Assembly (NCBI GenBank): GCA_013375355.1
Contig: JABXJV010000186.1
Span: 1-32,027 of the forward strand
Source: Candidatus Helarchaeota archaeon
GTDB taxonomy: Archaea > Asgardarchaeota > Lokiarchaeia > Helarchaeales > JABXJV01
Reading direction: 5' to 3'
DNA length: 32,027 bases
How positions within the stretch are numbered: the stretch's first letter is position 1; the number at the start of each line of letters is the position of its first letter. The notes under the pieces are model-generated. The model ran no database searches and was not told where the DNA came from. It saw only the letters and a list, made by a program, of their open reading frames with translations. Shown in pieces: positions 1-8,520 of this stretch. Made by a program: the position numbers and the translations under genes.

Positions 1-118
1 TTAAATTACTTAAAATTTTGATATCAAGGTCATCAAGTTTATTATTAGAAGAATTAGAAAGAGTTATCATGAGATATGATAGATAATAAACTGGGATATA
101 AGATTGATCATCAGGCAT
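1..118 (-). CDS. Partial ORF at the window edge, unknown
   Basis: An open frame on the minus strand begins at an ATG (116-118) with MPDDQSYIPVYYLSYL and runs off the left edge without a stop. The frame stays open upstream to about position 213, with protein-like residues (YSGDYAKRDKTKEFHNF) but no better start, so the true start could lie further upstream or the 5' part may be decayed. No family is recognised. It is too short for a functional statement. Confidence 0.3.
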   Translation of the reverse strand, partial: MPDDQSYIPVYYLSYLMITLSNSSNNKLDDLDIKILSNL

Positions 119-125
119 TACATCT

Positions 126-218
126 ACTGTGGAATTTTTTATAAAATTATGAAATTCTTTAGTTTTATCTCGCTTGGCATAATCTCCACTGTAGATTTTT
201 TCATAAAATTATAAAATT
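126..218. repeat. Pair of imperfect 31-bp direct repeats
   Basis: The segment at 126-156 (beginning actgtggaatttttt) recurs at 188-218 (beginning actgtagatttttt) with 27 of 31 positions identical and a 62-bp offset. The offset is not a multiple of three, so it is not a protein repeat of the edge ORF. Low-complexity AT content explains part of the match. Confidence 0.35.
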
Positions 219-272
219 TATTTGTGTTCTTTCTTATTTTTATAAAAAAAAAGAAGTTGGTTTATAGTTAGG

Positions 273-680
273 TTATTCTTTCAGTTGTAGCCAGTAGTAG
301 ACATAAGCAATTTCGAACACAATGAGTACTATTACCCCAAGTACAGTCAATAAAAAACCTGTTGGAGTTGAGGCAAGGGAAGTTATGCTCCAAATATTTA
401 TTACAATACTGTATGCGATCCAACATATACAAAACTCAACATAAAATTGTATTTTCGCCCAGTCATCTAGTAAATACATTCTGATTATAAATATTGCAAA
501 AAGGAAAAGAAGCATACCGACCGATCGCGATGCAGTCGCTGCAACCGAGTTAAATTGGATCGTCATATCTGTCCTATATATTGACTCAATGAAAAAAACG
601 TAGAGAATGCCCCAGATAATGCACGGAATTAAGTTGACAAGCCATACTATTTTTAATGGTTTTGGTATTTCATCAGCCAT
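273..680 (-). CDS. Small four-helix membrane protein, unknown
   Basis: 135 residues with four hydrophobic stretches at roughly 10-31, 52-72, 78-100 and 106-130, so an integral membrane protein. The short N-terminus (MADEIPKPLK) carries two lysines and would lie in the cytoplasm by the positive-inside rule; no signal peptide is apparent. The ATG at 680 is preceded by GGGGAT about eight bases upstream on the minus strand, a plausible ribosome binding site. No catalytic motif or family is recognised. It is transcribed away from the 467-residue gene at 1109. The call as a real gene rests on its clean membrane topology and the ribosome binding site. Confidence 0.7.
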   Translation of the reverse strand: MADEIPKPLKIVWLVNLIPCIIWGILYVFFIESIYRTDMTIQFNSVAATASRSVGMLLFLFAIFIIRMYLLDDWAKIQFYVEFCICWIAYSIVINIWSITSLASTPTGFLLTVLGVIVLIVFEIAYVYYWLQLKE

Positions 681-1108
681 TTTTTTATCCCCAAATTTAA
701 TTTTTAAATTAAATTTTTAAAATTGGCTGAAAAAATTAGGTTTAATATGTTTATAAATATTAATTATCAAACATAAAATAATTTACTTATTAATAACAAG
801 GGAATAAGTAACTTTTTTTAGAAAAAAAGCAAAGATTTTTTTTAATTGGGCTAAATTTCTTATTTAATTGGATTTTTATAAAATTTTTTGTAATATTTTT
901 AGCTCAACAAAGTATATTCAAATGTAATCAAATGAACTAATTCAAAATCAATTAATTTTTTTCCTCCTAATATGCAGATAGCATTAAGTTTTTTTAGTCT
1001 AAATTATTTAATATATTGTAACTCTCGTACGAGAATCTCTTTCATTTGAAAGGAACAATCTCTTTGCAATTATGTTAAGAAAGGATCTCCCCAAACAGAT
1101 GAAAATTT
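681..1108. other. Gene-free 428-bp spacer with TATA-like and palindromic sites
   Basis: No convincing ORF. It holds a TATA-like tttataaat near 750-758; a stem-loop with 9-bp arms (TTACTTATT at 783-791, AATAAGTAA at 803-811) followed by a T run, which looks like a terminator on the plus strand although no plus-strand gene precedes it; and a perfect 12-bp palindrome TCTCGTACGAGA at 1023-1034, about 75 bp before the gene at 1109. The palindrome is GC-richer than its surroundings and could be an operator. Confidence 0.4.
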
Positions 1109-2512
1109 ATGAATGTCAAGGTTAAATTAACGAAATTAGATTATTTTAAGGAGCTAGCTTCCCAAAAGGCTATTGCAAGCTCAGCTAGACGTCAGGAGAG
1201 ATTAAAACTACAAAAGGCAAAAGAAGTTGGGACAAAATTACTAAAAACCCGAGATTTAACAGAATTAAGACAATTAATTACTAGTCTTGGGGATGACTTT
1301 GATTGGGAGGAGAGAACTCATCGATGGTTGATGGATTCTAAGCCCTACGATTTTGTTTGCGTAAATATGAGAATGGCAGGGTTAGATTTAAATAAAGAAC
1401 GTTATTGTTTTTGGGGAATAATGTCTTTTAGTAAAGCCCCAGTTGAGAAATTCTCCCATTTGGGAGATCTGGAAAGAGTAATTTTCGAAAAAGATGAAAA
1501 TAATGAGTTCAATGCTTTATCAACTATACTTCACGGCGTCCCAGACTTTCTATGGGAAAAAATTGGAAAGTATGAAAATATTAATGATGTCTTGAGTGAC
1601 CCTAAAATCCATTTTAAGTTCGATCCTGGAGACCATTCAATCTATGTTGATAGACCTAAATTACGTGTTAAAGTTAAAGGATTCTATATTCCTGATAATT
1701 ATTTCATTATTCGAAGATATCTCGACACTCGGGAGAATATATTAATAAATATTCCATGTATAACTCATGAGCATTTAGAAAATATCCTTAAATTAAATAT
1801 TTATGAATATACTAAACTAATTATCGAGCTAGACAACCTAATTTGGATGAAATGGAAGTCGATATCACTAAAAGAGCATATAACTCAATTTTTTAAAGAT
1901 TTATGGAATAAAATTCGATTTAAAAAAATGGAAAGAACACATAATGATTATTTATTCGATCTGTATCATGTATTATGGAGAGTTCCTATAAATAAACAAG
2001 CAAAATATCTCAAGATATTAAGAAAAATCTTTAAAGAAGGATATGAAAAGAGAAAAATCCTTATAAATCTAGAGACTGTAATTCAAAAAATAATTTACGC
2101 TGTTGAGGACTTGTCCCAGCAAAGTCAATTCTTAAATTGGCAGAGTTTCTCAAGTTCAAAAGAATATGCTAAAAGATTTGATTTAACAAATATAAATGGA
2201 TTAAGCAAAGTTGCAAGTGAAAGTGTACCCGTAGCTATTGAAAAGATATTTGAAAAGGCTTTAGATGATATCGCATATCCAGAGAAAGGCACTGCCCGAA
2301 CTAAAATTAAACAATTAGTCTTTTGGGGAGGAGGACATCAATATCGAATCATGCTTTTAATTTTACGAAAACTTAGAAAGTTCGTAGTAAGAACCAGAAA
2401 ATTTTTTAAGAAAATCTATTATAAAATTAGAAAAAGAGAATATAAAGAAGAGATATCGGAAGACCAAAAAGCTAAAGAACAAGTAAGTTTAGTTCTAAAA
2501 AATTCAAATTAA
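1109..2512 (+). CDS. Orphan 467-residue protein with a very basic C-terminus
   Basis: No family recognised. The first ~45 residues are Lys/Arg/Gln-rich and probably helical. A middle part (about 60-260) mixes acidic and aromatic residues (WEERTHRWLMD, FKFDPGDHSIYVDRP). The last ~60 residues are dominated by Lys and Arg (LRKLRKFVVRTRKFFKKIYYKIRK), which could bind nucleic acid or acidic lipid head groups. No transmembrane helix or signal peptide is apparent. The ATG at 1109 has only a weak ribosome binding site (AAGG about 25 bases upstream). It converges on the phosphoglycerate mutase gene with an 18-bp gap. The length of the open frame supports it being a real gene. Confidence 0.75.
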   Translation: MNVKVKLTKLDYFKELASQKAIASSARRQERLKLQKAKEVGTKLLKTRDLTELRQLITSLGDDFDWEERTHRWLMDSKPYDFVCVNMRMAGLDLNKERYCFWGIMSFSKAPVEKFSHLGDLERVIFEKDENNEFNALSTILHGVPDFLWEKIGKYENINDVLSDPKIHFKFDPGDHSIYVDRPKLRVKVKGFYIPDNYFIIRRYLDTRENILINIPCITHEHLENILKLNIYEYTKLIIELDNLIWMKWKSISLKEHITQFFKDLWNKIRFKKMERTHNDYLFDLYHVLWRVPINKQAKYLKILRKIFKEGYEKRKILINLETVIQKIIYAVEDLSQQSQFLNWQSFSSSKEYAKRFDLTNINGLSKVASESVPVAIEKIFEKALDDIAYPEKGTARTKIKQLVFWGGGHQYRIMLLILRKLRKFVVRTRKFFKKIYYKIRKREYKEEISEDQKAKEQVSLVLKNSN

Positions 2513-2530
2513 TCTAGAAAATTAAATAAA

Positions 2531-3769
2531 TTAAGCTCCAAATTTTTTGGTTTTACCAATAAGATCCATTATTATATGAATTAAATTTACGCCACGGATT
2601 CTCCCTAATCCACCTTTTGCACAAGTTAATTCGGAATAAGATTTTACATTATCAGTCAACACATTATCAGCGCAAATTACAAGAGGAACAGGATCTCCGG
2701 TATGGTCTTGGACGACTTCAAAAGGGGTTGTGTGATCCGCAGTAACGCAGATTAGAGTTTCCTTAAGGTTAATATTATCTAGAATTAGCCCTACCATTTT
2801 ATCAATCTTTTCTATCATCATGATTTTATTCTCAGCACTTCCATCGTGAGATGCCGAATCAGTACCTTTTACATGAAGAAATATAAAATCATTTTTCTCT
2901 AAATTATCTATAGCGGCTTTTCCTTTGGCCATAACATTAGTATCAATTCCACCAGTAGCACCAGGAACATTAATAGGATGCATTCCTACCGCATGTGCAA
3001 CGCCTTTATATAAAGCTCCTCCAGCAATGTAAGAAGCTCTTATGTTAAATCTCTTTTCTATGGATTCTACTTTAGGTAATGTGCCTGCACCTCGTAAAAT
3101 TACAATATTTACCGGTAACCTATTTTCTTTCTTTCTTTTTTCATTTATTGGGCTTTCTTTTAAAACTTTATTTGTAAAATAAGTATATTCATTAATAATT
3201 TCTGCCGTTCGTTTTGCTTCGGGGCTATTATTTAATGGGTGACATTGATGGATTTTGACACAATCTTCAGGGTCAACATCAGAAATATGAGGAGATAGGT
3301 TGGGTCCTACAATTTTAATAGAAATTCTATGTTCGACAGAAGGTTCAGTAATAATCTTTGTGTCATTTGCACATTCTGGAATATAATTATCTATTAACGC
3401 ATCAAATTCCTTTGCTTCTGGGACATAACGACCCGCTCTACGATCTAACACTATAAGATCTTCATCAACGGTTGCAAAATTCCCTCTAAGCGCAACTTCA
3501 CCTAGCTTTAAATCCATTCCAATTCCTAAAGCCTCAAATCCGCCCCTTCCTGTATAATATCTATATGGATCATATCCAAAAATGCTTAAATGGCTAGTAT
3601 CTGAACCAGGGGGTACACCAGGTTTTATAGGGTCCATAATTCCATTAATACCAAGTTCTGACAGTTTATCTAAGTTCGGAGTATTTGCCACAGCCAAGGG
3701 GGTTTTATTATTTAATATTTTTGCTGGTCTATCGCCCATTCCGTCACATACAATCAAAATAGCTTTCAT
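2531..3769 (-). CDS. apgM: 2,3-bisphosphoglycerate-independent phosphoglycerate mutase, archaeal type
   Basis: Interconverts 3- and 2-phosphoglycerate in glycolysis and gluconeogenesis, cytoplasmic. 412 residues, the usual length of the archaeal (aPGAM) family of the alkaline phosphatase superfamily. Visible motifs in order: metal-binding Asp9 in VCDGMGDRPA; the nucleophile region PGSDTSHLSIFGYDPY (about 54-69, Ser56 as phospho-accepting candidate); the metal-site DSASHDG; and TADHTTPF followed by DHTGDPVPLVI near the C-terminus. The ATG at 3769 has GAGGT seven bases upstream. It diverges from the amidohydrolase at 3902. Nothing is odd about it; family assignment is firm. Confidence 0.95.
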   Translation of the reverse strand: MKAILIVCDGMGDRPAKILNNKTPLAVANTPNLDKLSELGINGIMDPIKPGVPPGSDTSHLSIFGYDPYRYYTGRGGFEALGIGMDLKLGEVALRGNFATVDEDLIVLDRRAGRYVPEAKEFDALIDNYIPECANDTKIITEPSVEHRISIKIVGPNLSPHISDVDPEDCVKIHQCHPLNNSPEAKRTAEIINEYTYFTNKVLKESPINEKRKKENRLPVNIVILRGAGTLPKVESIEKRFNIRASYIAGGALYKGVAHAVGMHPINVPGATGGIDTNVMAKGKAAIDNLEKNDFIFLHVKGTDSASHDGSAENKIMMIEKIDKMVGLILDNINLKETLICVTADHTTPFEVVQDHTGDPVPLVICADNVLTDNVKSYSELTCAKGGLGRIRGVNLIHIIMDLIGKTKKFGA

Positions 3770-3901
3770 TTATTAACCTCAATTAATAGAATGTGTTATT
3801 TTTTCTCTTAAATAATATTTATATTTTTACATTTTCAATCTTATCTAACTACGGATTTGAAAATCTTGGTGATTATAAAATAGAAGAAAGGAGTATTTGT
3901 A

Positions 3902-5581
3902 ATGGAGGAACTAGCAGTTTTTCTTTTCTACAACTGTAATATTTTAACAATCGATAAAAATGAGACGATTGCAGAAGCTATGGGTATATTTAAAAATAAA
4001 ATTTTAACAATTGGTACTAAATTAGAAGTAAAGTCTGAAATATTACAATTTATAGAAGATTTAAAAAAAAAAACTAATGAGAAAATAAATATCGTTGAAA
4101 AAGATTTAAATGGAGCTAGTGTTGTTCCTGGTTTTATTGATGTACACCTACATCCACTCATGTGTATTTATTTTAAAACCCAACTTAAACTCTCTGGTAT
4201 TAAGGGTTATTCCGATTTAGAAAAAATCTTAAAAAAAGAAGATCAAATTAGACAATCTGGTGAATGGATTGTTGGACTTGAATTAATTGAAGATCTATTT
4301 GAAGACCCCGCTGAACGTCATTTCCCTAGTAAATATGATTTAGATCCGATTTGTCCTAATAGACCAGTCGTCATATTCAGATATGATGGTCATATATGCT
4401 GTATGAATTCTGCAGCATTAGAAATAACTGGAATTAATAGTTCAAATGTTAAGGAATTAACACCTGATGATGGAGAAATTAAATTAAATGCAAAGGGGGA
4501 ACCCACAGGCATCTTAACTGAAGGAGCAATGTCACTTGCCTTAGAATATATATCAATCCCAAGTAGTGCCAAAATAAATCAAGCCAGTGAAAGTTTCTCT
4601 GAAGAATTAGCGTCATTTGGAATCACTACATGTGGTGTTATAATACAATTGGGAGAAGTTGGAATCGCAGGGAAGGCAGGCACCATGGAATTACCATTAA
4701 TACAATCACTTATTAAAGAAGGTTTGATAAAGCAAGATTTAGTCTGCTATTTCATAACAGATAGACCAAAAAAATTGAATAGAATCCAAAAGTCCTTTCT
4801 TAAACTCAATAAAGAGGAGGATCAATTTGTAGTTGGAGGACTTAAAATATTTGCAGACGGTAGTTTTGGTGCACATACCGCGTATATGTTTGAACCTTTT
4901 TCAGATTCATTAAAAAATGGATTTATGGTGAATGAAAAAGAAGTACTTTATAGAATTTTTAAAGAAACAAACGATCTTGGTTTTCAAATCGCATGTCATG
5001 CAATTGGTGATAAAGCCAATAGAACAGTTGTGGATATATATCTAGATATGTTTAATAAGTCTTTAGAAAAAGATAAAATAGAAAAAGCGGATTTAAGACA
5101 CAGAATTGAACACGCATCACTCATTACTAAAGACACCCTAAAAGATGCTGCAAAACTAGGAATAATTATTGCTACTCAACCTCTATTTATCAATACCGAA
5201 TATAAATGGCTAGAAAACAGGTTAGGTCCTGAAAGAATTAAATATGTTTATCCTTTCAAATCGATAATTGATTCTGGTACGATAATAGCAGGTGCGTCAG
5301 ATGCACCTGTTGAATCACCAAATGTTTTAAAGGCGATACAAGTTGCTGTCACGAGAAATGGGTTTGTTCCTGAACAATCCATTACTGTAAATGAGGCACT
5401 TAAAATGTTTACATATAATGCAGCGTATGCATTAAAACAGGAAAACATAAAAGGTAGTCTTGAAAAAGGAAAACTTGCAGACTTTGTAATTCTTGACCAA
5501 GATATTAGAAGAGTGCCCTTCGAAAAGATTGAGAATATTAGAATTCTAGCTACATATCATCGTGGCGAAAAAATATATTAA
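3902..5581 (+). CDS. YtcJ-like metal-dependent amidohydrolase (amidohydrolase family 3)
   Basis: 559 residues, typical of the YtcJ-like group that hydrolyses amide or related C-N bonds with one or two metals in a TIM barrel; the substrate cannot be read from sequence. Motifs: PGFIDVHLHP near residue 80 (the HxH metal ligands), GLKIFADGSFG (conserved barrel segment), ACHAIGDKAN (metal His), RHRIEHASLI (second His), and GASDAPVESP (catalytic Asp), followed by the C-terminal return to the small beta domain (GSLEKGKLADFVILDQD). The start ATG at 3902 follows AAAGGAG at good spacing. No signal peptide, so cytoplasmic. It converges on the enolase-superfamily gene with a 12-bp gap. Confidence 0.9.
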   Translation: MEELAVFLFYNCNILTIDKNETIAEAMGIFKNKILTIGTKLEVKSEILQFIEDLKKKTNEKINIVEKDLNGASVVPGFIDVHLHPLMCIYFKTQLKLSGIKGYSDLEKILKKEDQIRQSGEWIVGLELIEDLFEDPAERHFPSKYDLDPICPNRPVVIFRYDGHICCMNSAALEITGINSSNVKELTPDDGEIKLNAKGEPTGILTEGAMSLALEYISIPSSAKINQASESFSEELASFGITTCGVIIQLGEVGIAGKAGTMELPLIQSLIKEGLIKQDLVCYFITDRPKKLNRIQKSFLKLNKEEDQFVVGGLKIFADGSFGAHTAYMFEPFSDSLKNGFMVNEKEVLYRIFKETNDLGFQIACHAIGDKANRTVVDIYLDMFNKSLEKDKIEKADLRHRIEHASLITKDTLKDAAKLGIIIATQPLFINTEYKWLENRLGPERIKYVYPFKSIIDSGTIIAGASDAPVESPNVLKAIQVAVTRNGFVPEQSITVNEALKMFTYNAAYALKQENIKGSLEKGKLADFVILDQDIRRVPFEKIENIRILATYHRGEKIY

Positions 5582-5593
5582 GAAACCTTTTTT

Positions 5594-6760
5594 TTATTCT
5601 AAAAATATAGTAGGTCCAGTTGCGTATTTCTCTAATGCCTCTTCATCAAGCTGAACGCCCCATCCCGGACCCTCAGGAACTTTAACCATACCTTTTTTAA
5701 ATTCTAATTTTTTAACAATAAGATCATCTTCTAACATCATGTGGCCAAATAATTCAGTATCATGATTTATAGAATGGTATTTAGCCGCAACTAAATGGAT
5801 GAGCATAGCTGCTGAAATCCCTAATGACTGATCGTGTACAACTACTCCCAAACCTCTTTGTTCTGCATAATCAATAGCTTTTAAAGAATTTATTATCCCT
5901 CCTGGACGACCACAATTTATTCCAAGGACGCCTACCGCTCGCAATTCGACCAATGTGGCGAAATCATTTAAGGAAAAGAAACTTTCATGTGCCATCAAGG
6001 GTGTATCTACTCTTTTTTGAACATATGCCATTCCAAGAAAATCATTTTTACTAACGGGCTGTTCAGCGTAATCTATATCATAAGGTTCAATGGATTTAAT
6101 GGCTTGGACCGCTTCAGCGGGACGATAAGCTTGATTATAATCTACCCTTAATCGAACTTTGGGACCAAATACTTCACGAAGGGTTTTTGAAATTTCAACA
6201 TCCTCAATTATGTTACTTCCTAGTTTATATCTAAAGCTCTTGTAACCTGAATTATAGAAAAATTTTGCATAAGTTACCATTGTATTGAGATCAGTTAGGG
6301 GAACCAAGACGGCAAGTGGTATTCTATCGACACTTTTTCCACCCATGAGATCACACGCGGGTCGATTTATGATTTTTCCCATTAAATCATAGCACGCATT
6401 TTCCAAGAGCCCTTTTTCTATTTCATTTCGAGCTACATTTCTATCTAATCTGTCATGTATCCGTCTAATATTGAAGGGATTCTCCCCCAAAAAGTATTTT
6501 CCAAATCCTTTTTCAACAGAATTGATAACATTTTCAGGTAATAACCCGTCCTCGGGCAGCCACAGGAGTACATCGGCAACCCCAATACTGCCATCGCTAG
6601 TTGTAATTCGACAGATAACAAAATCCGCTCCTGTCCAAGGCTCTTCGGATGGAATAGCCATTCCAAGACTACCTTCACCAGATTCCATTACTTCTCTCGT
6701 TTCCTTTCGAAATGGAACATGAATAGGGGTTAAATCAATGCTTACAATTTTAGGATTCAT
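5594..6760 (-). CDS. Enolase-superfamily enzyme (mandelate racemase/muconate lactonizing type)
   Basis: 388 residues with the two-domain layout of the family: an N-terminal capping domain (1 to about 130) and a TIM barrel. Barrel motifs in order are FRYKLG (a general-base Lys, with Arg in the first place of the usual KxK), RVDYNQAY (metal Asp), YAEQP (metal Glu), AHESFF (third metal ligand Glu) and VHDQSLG (His-Asp on the opposite face). The reaction is abstraction of a proton alpha to a carboxylate; acid-sugar dehydration, racemisation or muconate cycloisomerisation are all possible, so no gene symbol is given. The ATG at 6760 follows GGGAT at the right distance. Transcribed away from the winged-helix gene's promoter side. 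Confidence 0.88.
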   Translation of the reverse strand: MNPKIVSIDLTPIHVPFRKETREVMESGEGSLGMAIPSEEPWTGADFVICRITTSDGSIGVADVLLWLPEDGLLPENVINSVEKGFGKYFLGENPFNIRRIHDRLDRNVARNEIEKGLLENACYDLMGKIINRPACDLMGGKSVDRIPLAVLVPLTDLNTMVTYAKFFYNSGYKSFRYKLGSNIIEDVEISKTLREVFGPKVRLRVDYNQAYRPAEAVQAIKSIEPYDIDYAEQPVSKNDFLGMAYVQKRVDTPLMAHESFFSLNDFATLVELRAVGVLGINCGRPGGIINSLKAIDYAEQRGLGVVVHDQSLGISAAMLIHLVAAKYHSINHDTELFGHMMLEDDLIVKKLEFKKGMVKVPEGPGWGVQLDEEALEKYATGPTIFLE

Positions 6761-6823
6761 AATAATTATCCCATAAGACTCGCTATTTGAAATTATTTGT
6801 TATTCATTCATCCAAATTATCAT

Positions 6824-7795
6824 CTATTTATTTTTTGAATACTTTTCCTTAATTTTATTAAGTTTATCCCCATTATAAAGATAATCAACTTCTCTTATTG
6901 CTTGAAGATATTCCTTAACATTTATTGATAATTTAAATGAATTTTTTTTAGAAAATCTTTCAAGGTAATTCTCAAGATCACGTGCCTCAATAATTTGGAT
7001 CCTACTATCAAATATTTTTTTTGCCTCAATATTCATTATTTCATAATCTCTTTTTTTAAAAGCATCCGAAATGACAACAATTAATAATTCTTCAAGGTCT
7101 GGTTCATCTTGATATCCTTTCTCAAAATGAGTAAATATTTGACTTCTAGAATTAGTAGATGTAATATCGATTAGAATGTGTCTCTTTTGAGGTTTTCTTC
7201 CAATTATTAAGTCCATAATTCCTCTTTTTTGCATTTTTTTTTGAGATTCAACATAATATCCATTTTCTTCAAACCATTCTATCAAAGAAGGCAATAAGGC
7301 GTCTTCACCTAATTCTCCTTTTTTCCTAGCAAATTCAATAGGAGATTCCCCTAGTGGAATATTCATTTCTTTAGATAAGACTTTTCGACCTCCATAAATA
7401 AAAAAATCCCGTATAAATTCTTTTTGTCCATTAATTTTCATTTGTTTTAAAGTAGGAAGTTTAGAAAATCCTTTTTCTTTAATATATTTATCTAATTTAA
7501 TAATATAATTATCCAAATTTTCTCTATAACCCCGAATCCTCTTAATATATTCATGAAATACTTCATCAATGGTCAAAGGGTATTTAACTCTAGTTAAATA
7601 ATAATTATACGTATTTTTTTTCCAATCTTTTACTTTAGACACTATATTGGCATCAATTAATTCTGATAAAACTTTTTTTACTTCTTCCATACCTAAATTT
7701 ATAGATTTAGAAATTCTTGCTAGGCTTTTTGCAGATTTTCCTTTTAAATAATTAAAAATTTTAATTGTATTTTTAACGTATCTAATATTAACCAC
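6824..7795 (-). CDS. Winged-helix protein with a PD-(D/E)XK nuclease-like domain
   Basis: 323 residues. Residues 1-70 look like a winged helix (KSLARISKSINLGMEEVKK then a wing rich in Lys and Tyr). From about 155 the pattern resembles the restriction-endonuclease-like core: GELGEDALLPSLIEWF helix (Glu161, Glu164), RGIMDLIIG strand (Asp195), then ILIDITSTNS (Asp210). The last acidic residue is followed by I-T instead of x-K, so the canonical catalytic Lys is absent at that place. The start is GTG at 7795; no in-frame ATG is close. The gene is very AT-rich and Lys/Ile-rich. The nuclease-fold call is by pattern only and activity is uncertain. Confidence 0.6.
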   Translation of the reverse strand: MVNIRYVKNTIKIFNYLKGKSAKSLARISKSINLGMEEVKKVLSELIDANIVSKVKDWKKNTYNYYLTRVKYPLTIDEVFHEYIKRIRGYRENLDNYIIKLDKYIKEKGFSKLPTLKQMKINGQKEFIRDFFIYGGRKVLSKEMNIPLGESPIEFARKKGELGEDALLPSLIEWFEENGYYVESQKKMQKRGIMDLIIGRKPQKRHILIDITSTNSRSQIFTHFEKGYQDEPDLEELLIVVISDAFKKRDYEIMNIEAKKIFDSRIQIIEARDLENYLERFSKKNSFKLSINVKEYLQAIREVDYLYNGDKLNKIKEKYSKNK

Positions 7796-8011
7796 TTCAT
7801 ATTATGTTTAAATCCTATTTATTCAAAATATTTCATTATTGTTGATATATATTAAGATTTTACTATTTAAAAATCCTCCTATACAATACATTTAATTTAT
7901 ATCGAAATATAAAATTAAGGGATTTTTATTTAACATTCAAAAATTCAATATATTCACAAAAATGATAAATCGTAGTCCCGCGCGCGATACCAATTATCTA
8001 TTATACGAAAT

Positions 8012-8021
8012 ATTTATAAAT
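8012..8021 (+). promoter_or_regulatory. TATA box with BRE for the wHTH/fae-hps unit
   Basis: atttataaat with an upstream A-rich BRE-like acgaaat (8005-8011). A start of transcription about 25-30 bases downstream would fall near 8041-8045, giving a 5' leader of about 25-30 bases before the GTG at 8070. A CG-alternating cccgcgcgcgat lies about 30 bp further upstream and could be a regulator site. Confidence 0.55.
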
Positions 8022-8069
8022 AATAAAAATTTAGTTACAATGTGAATAAATTCTTGATTAACAAATTAA

Positions 8070-8507
8070 GTGAATGATTTGGTAATTTTAGAAATATTAA
8101 ACAAAAACGTAGAAATAAACGATGATAATTTAGAAATATTAAGAGAAAATGAAGTTATAGAAATTGGAATTACGACAAACCCTTTATTGATGGAGTCATA
8201 TGTCTATAGATTAAACACAAATAAATTAGTTGAACGTTTTATTTCTTTAGCAATTTCTCAAACTAATGAACTTGAAAGAATACTTCGCTATAAAGGATTA
8301 TTTAATGAGTATAAAATTTTGAGAATAATAGAGAAATATCAAGTTGTTAGCCCAAAATTGATCGAAAATAGCCTTCCAGGGATTTCAAAATCTTGGCTTA
8401 ATAGGATACTAAACAATTTGTTAAAAAAAGAATTTATCAAGAAAATAGAAAAAGATGTAAAAGGATTATATGTGTTAACTAAAAAAGGAGAAGAATTAAT
8501 CAGATAA
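8070..8507 (+). CDS. Small winged-helix protein upstream of fae-hps
   Basis: 145 residues. The C-terminal part (about 75-145) has a winged-helix pattern: KILRIIEKYQVVSPKLIENS, then GISKSWLNRILNNLLKKEFIKKI as recognition helix, and a wing GLYVLTKKGEELI ending the protein. The N-terminal half is acidic and of unknown fold, possibly a sensor or dimerisation part. Start is GTG at 8070; the ATG at 8074 is out of frame. Only 13 bases separate its stop from the TTG of fae-hps, so they very likely share one transcript. The arrangement suggests an autoregulated controller of formaldehyde/pentose metabolism, which is inference. Confidence 0.7.
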   Translation: MNDLVILEILNKNVEINDDNLEILRENEVIEIGITTNPLLMESYVYRLNTNKLVERFISLAISQTNELERILRYKGLFNEYKILRIIEKYQVVSPKLIENSLPGISKSWLNRILNNLLKKEFIKKIEKDVKGLYVLTKKGEELIR

Positions 8508-8520
8508 TGAGGTATTTAAG

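Noticed and set aside
5594..6760. Naming a specific substrate for the enolase-superfamily enzyme
   Set aside because: The catalytic Lys and His-Asp are seen, but these occur in several functional groups.
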